This document shows, in pieces, positions 8,871 through 16,969 of a stretch of DNA of 64,000 nucleotides. Source of the DNA: CAWDVR01 sp044869805. Lineage in GTDB: Bacteria; Acidobacteriota; Thermoanaerobaculia; Multivoradales; SZUA-115. The stretch covers positions 139,101-203,100 of the forward strand of contig JBIOXV010000149.1 of the NCBI GenBank assembly GCA_044869805.1, read 5' to 3'. Under the pieces are notes generated by a model that was given only the letters and a program-made list of their open reading frames with translations, was not told where the DNA came from and made no database searches. Position numbers and translations under genes: made by a program. How positions within the stretch are numbered: the first letter of the stretch is position 1; every line of letters starts with the position of its first letter.

Positions 8871-9713
8871 CTACCCGCCTGGGCGAGCTCCGGGCATCGC
8901 CACGGAAGGCGCCTGCGCGGGCCGGCTCGGGGCTCCCGCCAGAACGAGCGCGATACCGCTCACGGCGAGCGCCTCGAACACGGCGATCGCCTCGCTGCCG
9001 CCGCGGGACGCCCGCGGCAGGTGCACGATCCAGAACCAGGAGAAGACCATCGCCGCCGAGAGCAGCGCCGCCAGGCGCGCCGTGCTCGGGACGAAGAGGC
9101 CGAGCCCTCCGCAGATCAGGGCCACGCCGGCGAAGGCAGTCTAGGCGACGGAGTCGCCCGGGAACCAGGCCGGGATCAGGGAGGCTACGAACTCGGTGAA
9201 GAGGAAGTGTTGGGTTCCGGTGACGACGAAGAACAGGCCGAGGCAAACCCGTCCCAGAGCGAGGAACTGACTTCGCCGGTTCACGACCTCGAGCAGGCGA
9301 CTCGCTCGGCGCGCCTCGAGCTTCGGGAAGGTGGCGGCGATCGCCAGAGCTCCCCCGACGAAGACCAGAGCCTTGCCCGCCCGGGTCCACTCTCCCGAGA
9401 GGACCTGGGCCTTGGCGAGGGCTGGCAGGTGCGGGAGCAGGGCGCCGAGCAGGATCAGGCCGCCCGCGAGCGCCGCGGCGAGCCGGCCCTCCTTGCCGGC
9501 GAGGATCGCCGCCCCGGCCAGCAAGAAGACGATCCCGGTCAGATACGCCCAGAGCGGCCCGCCGGGGATCGACTCGGGCCAGGCGGGCGCCCGCCCGGTG
9601 ACGAACTGGCGGAAGGCGAAATGCTCGATCGCGAGCCCCATCAACGCGACGGCGAAGAAGCTGCGCCCGACGCGCACGAGGCCGGCGCGTGGATCGGCGA
9701 GCCGGGCCGCCAT
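8871..9713 (-). pseudogene. DoxX-family membrane protein interrupted by an in-frame amber codon
   Basis: The frame from ATG 9713 encodes MAARLADPRAG and several DoxX-like membrane segments. It meets TAG at 9143-9141 and then continues in the same frame to a second TAG at 8873-8871. The two parts join as FPGDSVA-stop-TAFAGVALICGG. The protein is internally duplicated: the first half has PGGPLWAYLTGIVFLLAG, and aligned to it the stop sits where Trp is expected. A TGG-to-TAG change is therefore the simplest explanation. Without the stop the product would be 280 aa with a normal second repeat (LGLFVPSTARLAALLSA, FSWFWIVHLPRA). It follows the YciI-like gene by 5 bp. It is either a recent pseudogene, a sequencing error, or suppressed. 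Confidence 0.75.
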
Positions 9714-9718
9714 CGCGC

Positions 9719-10036
9719 TCACTTCCAGGCGTCGACGAAGATCTCGATCCGCCGCACGCTCTCGAGCTTCAGGATGCCGTGCTCGTACCAGGGGTCCTTG
9801 GCGAGCGTCGCCCGCACTTGATCCGCGTCGCTCGCCTCGACGATCTGGAGCGCTCCTCCTTCGTCGACCAGGGGGCCGGCGAGCCGCAGGAATCCCGCCG
9901 CGACGAGAGCGTCGATGAACTCGGCGTGCTCGTCCCACAAGGGCTGCTCGCGCACCGGCACCGACAGGTCCCGAGCCGGGCCGGCCGAAGAGATCACCAC
10001 GAAGGTGCTAGCCAGGGTGTCCTCCTGCCGCCGCAT
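9719..10036 (-). CDS. YciI/YCII-related domain protein
   Basis: About 105 aa. The ferredoxin-like YCII pattern is visible: FVVISSAGPARD, HAEFIDALVAAGFLRLAGPL, then DPWYEHGILKLESVRRIEIFVDAW, with the conserved His and Asp of the family. The ATG at 10036 overlaps the stop of the upstream gene as TGATG, implying translational coupling. An AGGAGG inside the first codons followed by CTG at about 10018 is an alternative start. YCII proteins are small, often stress- or catabolism-associated; substrate is unknown here. It forms a tight minus-strand unit with the DUF1579-like and DoxX-like genes. Confidence 0.8.
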   Translation of the reverse strand: MRRQEDTLASTFVVISSAGPARDLSVPVREQPLWDEHAEFIDALVAAGFLRLAGPLVDEGGALQIVEASDADQVRATLAKDPWYEHGILKLESVRRIEIFVDAWK

Positions 10037-10713
10037 CAGCGCTGGAAGCGTGCGATCCAGTTCGCTTCCCAGGACTTGCCTCCGTCGGCGGAGAACGCCT
10101 GCTCGAGGCGGAACGAGGTCGGCGTGATGTCCGAGAACACGAAGCGGACGAAGATGGACCGGCCGTCGAAGAGCTCCTGATTGTAGAACTCGCCGACCCC
10201 GTCGCGAAAGCCGCCGACCATGGGTTCGCCGAGCTCGCCGTCTCTGCTGTTGGCCCACCGGATGCTCCACTGGCGCGACCGCGGATCGTAGAGCCGCAGG
10301 CTCAGGCCCTCGATGCGGCCGGGAGCGCCTCCAACCTGGAGCTCACCCAGGTTGGCGCGGCCGTCCCACACCTTGCGCACGACGGACGTGCCCTCGTATT
10401 CCACCCAGGCCGTGGAGCCGGTCAGGGGCGCGAGGCGGCGCGAGAGCTGGACTTTCCACGCGCCGAACTCGAAGTCGAAGTCCCGGCTCCCATCCTTCTC
10501 CGCAGCGGCCGGCGGGACGGCCAGCGGCGGGGCTTCCCGCTCCGCCTCGGCCCAGGCGAGCCCTGTCCCCGAGGCGACGAGCAGCGCCAGGAGCAGCCGG
10601 CAAGCTCGGGCCCTCCCGCGCGCCGGGAGCACGAGTCTGTCGCCCGTTGGTACCGGGCTGGTGGGTAGCCGCCGCGAGCGGGGCAGGTCAGAGGGCTGAC
10701 GAACGACGAGCAT
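10036..10713 (-). CDS. Secreted DUF1579-like hypothetical protein
   Basis: 225 aa from ATG 10713. A basic N-terminus leads to a hydrophobic signal segment (CRLLLALLVASGTGLAWAEA), so the mature part is probably periplasmic. The body contains DFDFEFGAWKVQLSRRLAPL, VWDGRANLGEL, LSLRLYDPRSRQWSIRWANSRDG and SFRLEQAFSADGGKSWEANW, a beta-rich pattern resembling DUF1579-type proteins. I cannot assign a reaction. It is divergent from an HxlR regulator 77 bp away, which is the best candidate to control it. Confidence 0.7.
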   Translation of the reverse strand: MLVVRQPSDLPRSRRLPTSPVPTGDRLVLPARGRARACRLLLALLVASGTGLAWAEAEREAPPLAVPPAAAEKDGSRDFDFEFGAWKVQLSRRLAPLTGSTAWVEYEGTSVVRKVWDGRANLGELQVGGAPGRIEGLSLRLYDPRSRQWSIRWANSRDGELGEPMVGGFRDGVGEFYNQELFDGRSIFVRFVFSDITPTSFRLEQAFSADGGKSWEANWIARFQR

Positions 10714-10790
10714 AGAATCCTCCCGTGACGAAACCGGGGCTACGGTACCCGACGAGGCTCGCCGCCGCTAGAAGGCACGTCGGGGTAACC

Positions 10791-11132
10791 ATGGCGCGAC
10801 CGCGCCGGACGAACCCGATCAGCGACTGCCCGCTCACCGCGGCGCTGGCGGCGACCGGCGGCAAGTGGAAGCTGATCATCATCTACTGGCTGGCCGAGTC
10901 GGACCGGCACTTCGGCGAGCTGCGCGAGCTGATGTCCGGCATCTCGCAGAAAGTGCTGACCGAGCAGCTCCGGGAGCTGGTGGCGGACGAGATCGTGCGG
11001 CGGGAACGAACCGGGCGGGTGCCGTCGCCGGTGCGGTACTCCCTGACCGATTACGGTCGCTCGCTGCTGCCGATCGTCGAGGTGGTCCGGCGCTGGGGGC
11101 GTGGCCACATCGAGCGCTTCCAGGACCGTTGA
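10791..11132 (+). CDS. HxlR-family winged-helix transcriptional regulator
   Basis: 113 aa from ATG 10791; the frame is open to a GTG at 10725 but the typical family start is at 10791. The protein shows the complete HxlR pattern: CPLTAALAATGGKWKLIIIY, FGELRELMSGISQKVLTEQL, IVRRERTG, VRYSLTDYGRSLLPI. The Cys in NPISDCPL is conserved in redox- or electrophile-sensing members. Its gene is divergent from the DUF1579/YciI/DoxX unit and 52 bp upstream of a crotonase-family gene. It probably represses one or both by binding the shared 77-bp gap, which holds GGTACC (10744-10749) and GGTAACC (10784-10790). Confidence 0.9.
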   Translation: MARPRRTNPISDCPLTAALAATGGKWKLIIIYWLAESDRHFGELRELMSGISQKVLTEQLRELVADEIVRRERTGRVPSPVRYSLTDYGRSLLPIVEVVRRWGRGHIERFQDR

Positions 11133-11184
11133 TCGAGCCCGCCGTCGCACACACTCTGCGCTACGATCCTCGGCGGAGGAAGCC

Positions 11185-11952
11185 ATGCTCACCACCCACT
11201 CCCACGGCCCCATCCGCGAGATCCGCCTCGATCGCCCGCCCGCGAACGCGCTGTCGCCCGAGCTGATCGCGGCGCTGCGGGGGGCGGTGGTGGGGGCGCC
11301 CGGGGAGGGCGTCGAGGCGGTCGTGATCTCGGGGTCGCCGGGGATGTTCTCGGCCGGGCTGGACGTGCCGCATCTCTTGGGCCTGGACCGCGGCGCGATC
11401 CACGCCATGTGGCGGGAGTTCTATGGCCTGCTGCACGACCTCGCGGCCTCGCCGCTGCCGATCGCGGCGGCGATCACCGGCCATGCGCCGGCGGGCGGGG
11501 CGGTGATCGGGCTGTTCTGCGACCGGCGCTTCATGGCCGCGACGCCGGAGGGCGGCAAGCCCTTCCGCATCGGCTTGAACGAGGTGCGGGTGGGCATCCC
11601 CATGCCGCCGGTGATCTACCGCGCGCTGGCGCTGCTGGTGGGGCCGTACCAGGCCGGGCGGCTGTGCACCGAGGGCCTGATGCTGCCGGCGGAAGAGGCG
11701 AGGGCGCTGGGGTTCGTCGATGCGACGTTCCCGCTCGACGGTGTGGTGCCGGGGACCGTGGCCTGGTGCGAGGGCCTGCTCAAGCTGCCGCGACGCGCCA
11801 TGCTCGAGACCCGCCGGCTGGCGCGCGCCGCCGTGGTGGCGCTCTTCGAGCGCGGCTTCGCAGAGGTCGAGCACCTGGTCGACGTCTGGTTCGAGCCCGA
11901 GACCCAGGCGGGCTTGAATGCGATGGTCGAAAGCCTGAAGAAGAAGGGCTAG
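11185..11952 (+). CDS. Enoyl-CoA hydratase/isomerase family protein (ECI-like)
   Basis: 255 aa from ATG 11185 with GCGGAGGA upstream. It is a crotonase-fold protein: the first oxyanion-hole segment is MFSAGLDV, the second is HAPAGGAVIGLFCDRRF. The segment IGLNEVRVGIPMPP places a Glu where mitochondrial delta3-delta2-enoyl-CoA isomerase (ECI1) has its single catalytic Glu, so isomerase activity on unsaturated fatty acyl-CoA is more likely than hydration. Substrate is inferred from the family only. It probably shares a transcript with the HxlR gene. It is convergent with lanB across a 38-bp gap holding a short GGGC-TTCG-CCCG hairpin. Confidence 0.85.
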   Translation: MLTTHSHGPIREIRLDRPPANALSPELIAALRGAVVGAPGEGVEAVVISGSPGMFSAGLDVPHLLGLDRGAIHAMWREFYGLLHDLAASPLPIAAAITGHAPAGGAVIGLFCDRRFMAATPEGGKPFRIGLNEVRVGIPMPPVIYRALALLVGPYQAGRLCTEGLMLPAEEARALGFVDATFPLDGVVPGTVAWCEGLLKLPRRAMLETRRLARAAVVALFERGFAEVEHLVDVWFEPETQAGLNAMVESLKKKG

Positions 11953-11990
11953 AGGGCTGGGCTTCGCCCGGATCCCCTCACCACGGGCTG

Positions 11991-14900
11991 TTAACCCACA
12001 CCGCCGGCGACCAGCTCGCCTGCCGCCGCCCTTTCGGTCGCCTGCCGCCCCTTCCTTTCCCTCGCCAGCCGCGAGCCGTAGAGCTGGGCCAGGAGGTCGT
12101 AGAGCACCAGCTCGTGCTCCGGCCCGTGGGCGCGGCTCATGCGGTTGACGAACATGTGGAGGAAGCTGGGGACGATCTCGCCAAGCGGCTGCCGGAGGCG
12201 GCCTCGCCGCTCGAGGTGCCGCAGCTTCTCGACCAGCGGGGCAAGCTCGCGAGACCGCTGGTCGAGCGCCTCCATGGCCGGGCGGAGCTCGGGCTGCCCG
12301 TTCCCGCCAGCGGCCAGCAGGCGCTCGAGCGCCGCCCGCTCGCGCCGCACTTTCTCGGCCAGGGGCGGCCGCAGCAGCTCGGCGTCGTAGCGGCTGGCGA
12401 AGTTGGCGCAGGCGTTCGCGGCCATCCGCAGCCTGGCCTCGAGGCCGTAGCCGAAATCCTCGAGCAGGCGGTCCATGCCGGCCAAGGTCAGGCGCCAGCG
12501 CAGGTCGGCCCCGGCGTCGCCGGCGAGCGACTGGAGGATCGCGACCGCGGCCTGGCTGTCGTGGAAGAAGATTTCCTCGGCGACCTCGACGGCCTCTCCG
12601 CCGCCGTAGCGCTCGACCTCGCGCTCGTAAGTGTCGAGCTGGAGCTTCCACGCCGCGCCGTCCTCGAGCAGCGCCTCGACGGTTGCGGAGAGGTCCGGCA
12701 GCACCTCGGCGCGCAGCCGGCCCGCCTCTCCCCGGATGCGCAGGCGCAGGTGCCAGGCGGGGTCCGAGTAGCGGAGGAAGAACCAGCGCCGCGCCGCGCC
12801 CGAGCGCAGGGCGGCCTCGATCAGCGGTGCCACCGCCTCGCAGAGCACGCGGTCGGCGGTGCCGGTGCCGGTGAAGAGCTTGGCAAACAGCCACTCCGAC
12901 CCCGGCGCGAAGCTGCGGCGCGCGGCGGCCGGGGACAGGCGCGGCCGGGGCTCCTGCCGCGCCTCTCGCGGCCGCGGCGCCGGTCCCTGCTCCGCCCTCG
13001 GCCGGCGAACGAAGGGGATCACCAGCTCCTGGCAGAAGCGCCCCTCGGGCCCGCGGGCACAGAGCTCCTCCGAGCCCGGGAAGAGCTCGGTCAAGACCGC
13101 CTCGTCGCGCCCCTTGACGAGCTCGATCACCGAGTCGAGGGAGAGGGCGTTGTCGAAGTCGAGCAGCAGCTCGTTGTCGCCGTCCGCGAGGACGACGAGG
13201 CGCGGCAGCCGGCGCTCGCGCCGCCAGCTCCGGGCGCGCTCGAAGCGCTCGGCGCCGGTGGCGCTCGCCAGGCGCTGGATCTCGTCCTCGAAGAGGCGCC
13301 AGCGGGCGCGGCAGAGCACCAACCGGCCGCTCGCGACGCGCGGCAGAAAGGGCGCCGCCTCGAGCGGGCCCCAGCTCCAGCCGAAGCCGGCCACCCGCCC
13401 TTGGTTCTGGAGGGCGGCGAGGAAGCGGTACACGCCCAGGCTCTCCCGCGCCGTGTTGTGGGCCGTGGTCAGGCGCGGGATCACCTCGCGGCCGAGCCGC
13501 TTCGAGCGCAGGTGGATGGTGTCGCCCACCACGGTGACGACGAGATCGGAGACCGGGATCTGGCGCTCGGCCGGCGCCCCGGACCGACCCAGGAACGGGA
13601 TCTCGTAGCCGCGCAGCACCGGGCGCGAGAGCACGTTGCCGATGCGGCCGGCTGGCAGGTGCACCAGCTCAGCGTAGATCGCCTCGGGTCGCAGCGCCTC
13701 CTCGGCCTCGAGGTGGGCGCGCACGCCGGCATGGATCGCCTCGTCGGCGTGGCAGAAGCGCCCTAGCAGGCGGGCGCCGGAAGGGCCGCCGCCCCGCGAC
13801 AGCAGGAGCCGGAACTCGCCCCCTGCCAGCGCCTCGGCCGAGCGCGCCGCCACCGCCGCGATGAGCGCGAACGAGTCCGGCAGCGGCGGGGGCTCGCCTG
13901 CTGCCAGCTCGCCGAGCTCCGCGGCGGAGACCTCGATCTCCTGCCGGCCGGCGGCCAGCGCCTCGGTGAGGAGCCGCAGCAGCAAGGCGTCGCCGCGCGT
14001 CCAGGCCGTGCCGCTGCGCTCGTTGCGCAGCCGGAAGGGCATCCCGCCGAGCAGCGGTGAGGCCTCCGCCGCCGCGAGGCCCGAGCGTTCGAAGCCGATG
14101 CCGCTCTCCTCGTCGAGCGCGGCGAGCAGCGCGATCTCCCGCCCTTCGCCGTAGCGCTCGCGGAAAGCGTCGCGGAAGTCGGAGAGGTTGCCGCCGCCCG
14201 CCGCCGGCACCAGGCGGTGGAAGAGGTCGACGCCGCGCAGCACCTCGGCGATCACCTCCGGCCCCAAGCTCACCTCCGTGGCGGGCTTGACGAGATCGAC
14301 CTGGAACAGGCGGGAGAGCTCGACCGGCACGCCGAGCGGCTCGAGCCGGCGGGCGACCTCGCGGTAGCGCTCGGCCTCGCAGCCCAAGGGAGCGGCGTCG
14401 ATCCCGGCCAGCTCCCACTCGGCGCCGGAGAGCCGCTCGCTGGCCTCGCGGGCGAAGGCGCAGCCGGCGAGCTGGCGCAGCAGCTCCGGCGTGCTCTCCT
14501 CGCCGGTCACCGGCAGCGCCAGCTCGGGCAGCAGGAGCTGGTTGTCGACCAGGTCCAGGATGAACGCCTGGGCTTCGTCGAAGCTCACCTCGCCGTCGGG
14601 GTCGGCGGCGACCAGCGCGCGGGCGAGGTCGTCCACGCGGGCGCCGCTCGCCGCGAGCTCGAGGGTAGCCTCCAGGGCCGCGAAGGCTTCGACCGCCACC
14701 AGGTGGTAGGTGCGCAGCCGGCCTGCAAGCCGCGCCTCCGCGTAGCGCAGCCGGCCCGCCGCGCGGTACAGCGTCGGGTTGGGGAGGTAGCTGAGCTCCC
14801 TCCTGGCCTCGGGGCTCGCGGTGAGCTGCTCGCAGAGCGCGAAGAGGTAGTCCATGTCCAGGCGGCTGTGGCGGCGGTACGCGGCGGTCGCGGCGAGCTC

Positions 14901-15323
14901 GAAGCGCGTGCGCTCACCCACCGTGCCCGCCGTGCAGCCGGAGAACAGGCCGAAGGGAGTCGGGCGCGAGGCCATGCGCAGGAAGTAGCGCACCAGGCCC
15001 TGCTCGGTGCGCTGCCCCTTCTTGCTCTCCGGCTCCCGCAGCCAGTGGGCGAGGCTCTGCGAGAGGTCGGGCGAGGCCAGGAACAGCGCCTCGGCGACCT
15101 CCGGCCGCTCGACCAGGGCGCGCAGCCGCTCTCGCAGCAGCTCGCGATCGTGCGCCAGCGCGCCGGCGAGGGCTCCGCCGTCGCTCGCGGGCGCCGAGAG
15201 ACCCGCGGACCAGCTTTCGATCTCCTCGAAGGGAAGCATCGGGGTGCGCAGCACCACCAGCTCCGAGGGCGCGAAATCTCGCGCTCGGGCAGCGCCAGGG
15301 GCCGGGCCACGGTCGGCGCTCAT
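11991..15323 (-). CDS. lanB: Class I lanthipeptide dehydratase LanB
   Basis: 1110 aa from ATG 15323, which overlaps the lanC stop as ATGA. The N-terminal ~750 residues match the glutamylation (Lant_dehydr_N) domain, starting with SELVVLRTPMLPFEEI, then RMASRPTPFGLFSGCTAG, SRLDMDYLFAL, and later LRSKRLGREVIPRLTTAHN. The last ~300 residues match the elimination (SpaB-C) domain: SEWLFAKLFTGTGTADRVL, RWFFLRYSDPAWHLRLRIRG, YEREVERYGG. Both halves are in one chain, as in nisin-type LanB and unlike the split thiopeptide enzymes. The reaction known for the family is glutamyl-tRNA-dependent dehydration of Ser/Thr in the precursor core. It is last in the operon. Confidence 0.93.
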   Translation of the reverse strand: MSADRGPAPGAARARDFAPSELVVLRTPMLPFEEIESWSAGLSAPASDGGALAGALAHDRELLRERLRALVERPEVAEALFLASPDLSQSLAHWLREPESKKGQRTEQGLVRYFLRMASRPTPFGLFSGCTAGTVGERTRFELAATAAYRRHSRLDMDYLFALCEQLTASPEARRELSYLPNPTLYRAAGRLRYAEARLAGRLRTYHLVAVEAFAALEATLELAASGARVDDLARALVAADPDGEVSFDEAQAFILDLVDNQLLLPELALPVTGEESTPELLRQLAGCAFAREASERLSGAEWELAGIDAAPLGCEAERYREVARRLEPLGVPVELSRLFQVDLVKPATEVSLGPEVIAEVLRGVDLFHRLVPAAGGGNLSDFRDAFRERYGEGREIALLAALDEESGIGFERSGLAAAEASPLLGGMPFRLRNERSGTAWTRGDALLLRLLTEALAAGRQEIEVSAAELGELAAGEPPPLPDSFALIAAVAARSAEALAGGEFRLLLSRGGGPSGARLLGRFCHADEAIHAGVRAHLEAEEALRPEAIYAELVHLPAGRIGNVLSRPVLRGYEIPFLGRSGAPAERQIPVSDLVVTVVGDTIHLRSKRLGREVIPRLTTAHNTARESLGVYRFLAALQNQGRVAGFGWSWGPLEAAPFLPRVASGRLVLCRARWRLFEDEIQRLASATGAERFERARSWRRERRLPRLVVLADGDNELLLDFDNALSLDSVIELVKGRDEAVLTELFPGSEELCARGPEGRFCQELVIPFVRRPRAEQGPAPRPREARQEPRPRLSPAAARRSFAPGSEWLFAKLFTGTGTADRVLCEAVAPLIEAALRSGAARRWFFLRYSDPAWHLRLRIRGEAGRLRAEVLPDLSATVEALLEDGAAWKLQLDTYEREVERYGGGEAVEVAEEIFFHDSQAAVAILQSLAGDAGADLRWRLTLAGMDRLLEDFGYGLEARLRMAANACANFASRYDAELLRPPLAEKVRRERAALERLLAAGGNGQPELRPAMEALDQRSRELAPLVEKLRHLERRGRLRQPLGEIVPSFLHMFVNRMSRAHGPEHELVLYDLLAQLYGSRLARERKGRQATERAAAGELVAGGVG

Positions 15324-16612
15324 GCCGCCAGCTCCTCGCCGGCCGCCGCGGCCCGCGGCGGGATGTCGACCAGCATCACGCGGTCCCAGGCCGGCTCGAC
15401 GTCGGTCACCGCCGCCAGCAGGGCGAGCCCGATGCCGGCGGCGCCGAGCAGGAAGCCGGGCTCGGCCTGCCAGGCGCCGCCCGTCTCCTCGCTGCCCACC
15501 CAGCTCCTGAACCCGGCGAGGCCCTCGCCGGGCCGCCGCCAGTCGAGAGTGCGCGCCAGCCAGGCGAGCGCCGCCGCTTTCATCGCCGGCTCGTCCGTCG
15601 CCTGATGGAGCCGCAGGAAGAGATGGGAGATGCCGGCCGTGCCGTGGCAGAGGGTGGCGTCGACCGTGCCGGTGGCCTCGACCGGCCGCGCCGCCGCCAG
15701 GTGGGCGATGCCCAGGGCTTCGGCTTCCCAATCCGGACGCGCGAAAGCGCGCGCCGCGGAGAGCAGAACGGCGGCGATGCCCAGGTCGCCATAGCACCAG
15801 CCGGTGCGCGACGGGGTGGCCCCGGAGCCGGGAACGATCTGCGACGGGAAGACCGACTCCTCGGTGGCCTCAAGACGCTGGGCCAAGAGCCAGCTCACGG
15901 TGCCTTGGGCGAGCTCGGCGAGGCGTGAGTCCGGGATGGCGGCGCGCCGCGCCTCGGCCAGGAAGCCGAGGACGCCCGGCACGCCGTGCGCCACGCCCAG
16001 CGTGTAGCAGCCGCCGGGGCGCTTGCGGCGCTCCGAGTCCGGCAGCCACTCGGGAAGTGTGCTCCAGGTGCAGCCCGCCGGCGAGCGCTCGGCGGCCGCC
16101 GCCAGGTGATCGAGCACCTTGGGCAGCAGCTCGTAGGCGACGGGGTGGGGCAGGCGCTCGAGCAAGTAGAGGCCGAAGCCCGAGAGCCCGCTCAGCAGCT
16201 CGTAGGGCTTGATCGCCGCCGGGTTGCGCAGCACGCCGCGCAACGCCTCGTCGATCGGCTCGGCCAGACCCTCGTCACCCTCGAAGAAGCCGCGCCGCAG
16301 GTGCTCGGTGGCCCAGCCTACGCCGCAGAAGCCGCCGTAGAGCGAGGGGCTGAACCGCCGTTCCCCGAGCGTGTCGATCGACTCGCAGAGCAGCTCGAGT
16401 GCGTGGTCGGCCGCCGCCGAGCCCTGGCGTGCCACATCGAGGTAGGCGAGGAAGAGCGCCGGCCCAAGCTTGCCGGAGGAGAGCAGCGGGTTGCCGGCGA
16501 GGCCGGCGTAGGGCGCACCGGAGGCATGGTAGGCCAGCAGGCCACGCTCGATCTCGTCGATCGCTTCCCAGCAGCGGCTGCAGGCGGCGGCATCGGCGAT
16601 GGGTTTCCACAT
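15320..16612 (-). CDS. lanC: Lanthipeptide cyclase LanC
   Basis: 430 aa from ATG 16612 (GGAG 8 bases upstream). It has the LanC alpha-toroid repeats and all zinc ligands: Cys in GWCYGDLG (about 273) and Cys-His in LCHGTAG (about 322-323). The catalytic-site His is in VAHGVPG (about 209). Family knowledge: LanC adds Cys thiols to dehydroalanine or dehydrobutyrine to make (methyl)lanthionine rings. The stop overlaps the lanB start by four bases, so the two enzymes should be made in equal amounts. A 180-bp spacer with a strong hairpin separates it from the precursor gene. Confidence 0.95.
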   Translation of the reverse strand: MWKPIADAAACSRCWEAIDEIERGLLAYHASGAPYAGLAGNPLLSSGKLGPALFLAYLDVARQGSAAADHALELLCESIDTLGERRFSPSLYGGFCGVGWATEHLRRGFFEGDEGLAEPIDEALRGVLRNPAAIKPYELLSGLSGFGLYLLERLPHPVAYELLPKVLDHLAAAAERSPAGCTWSTLPEWLPDSERRKRPGGCYTLGVAHGVPGVLGFLAEARRAAIPDSRLAELAQGTVSWLLAQRLEATEESVFPSQIVPGSGATPSRTGWCYGDLGIAAVLLSAARAFARPDWEAEALGIAHLAAARPVEATGTVDATLCHGTAGISHLFLRLHQATDEPAMKAAALAWLARTLDWRRPGEGLAGFRSWVGSEETGGAWQAEPGFLLGAAGIGLALLAAVTDVEPAWDRVMLVDIPPRAAAAGEELAA

Positions 16613-16670
16613 CGAAGGATCTCCGTCGAGGGCAGCCCGTGCTCGAGGTGAAAGCCGGGCCGCCGGTGAA

Positions 16671-16708
16671 GGCCGGGGTCGCAACGCGCGCGCGCCGCGA
16701 CCCCGGCC
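16671..16708 (-). promoter_or_regulatory. Strong hairpin between precursor and lanC
   Basis: Left arm 16671-16682 and right arm 16697-16708 are perfect 12-bp complements around a 14-nt GC-alternating loop. There is no U-tract. In lanthipeptide operons a leaky terminator or RNA-stabilising stem after the precursor gene keeps precursor mRNA in excess over the enzymes. That role is inferred here from position. Confidence 0.55.
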
Positions 16709-16792
16709 GGTCGGACCTCGAGTGCTACGGAGAGCCCGGACGCCGCGCGCAGAGGCCGGCACCGGGCTCCCCGTGCGCATTCCCGGGCGGGC

Positions 16793-16969
16793 TCAGCAGG
16801 CCCAGACCGGCTTGGTGCAGGCCGCGCAGGTGTCGTAGGTACAGGTGTCGCTGGTGGTGCCGCCGCAGGTGGTGGTGGCGCCGCCGGCCACGCCCTGGAG
16901 CTCGCGCTCCGACAGGTTGCGCAGCGTCTCCTTGCTGAGCTGGAGCTTCTTCTGGATCTGCTTCTTCAT
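16793..16969 (-). CDS. lanA: Class I lanthipeptide precursor peptide LanA
   Basis: 58 aa, too short for ordinary ORF cut-offs. ATG 16969 follows GAGGAG by 7 nt. The leader (1-30) is MKKQIQKKL, then LSKETLRNLSERELQ, ending VAGG. LSKETLRNL is the class I leader signature recognised by LanB, and GG is the cut site for C39 peptidases. The 28-residue core has five Cys (core positions 5, 13, 18, 21, 28), nine Thr and one Ser, with CGGTTSDTC, TYDTCAAC and KPVWAC as landmarks. Up to five thioether rings are possible, and it would be almost all methyllanthionine. The ATG overlaps the transporter stop (ATGA), so translation is coupled to the transporter. Confidence 0.93.
   Translation of the reverse strand: MKKQIQKKLQLSKETLRNLSERELQGVAGGATTTCGGTTSDTCTYDTCAACTKPVWAC

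Noticed and set aside
11409..13766. A 785-aa plus-strand frame across the enoyl-CoA isomerase and lanB genes
   Set aside because: It overlaps two genes with intact family motifs and has no recognisable motif of its own.
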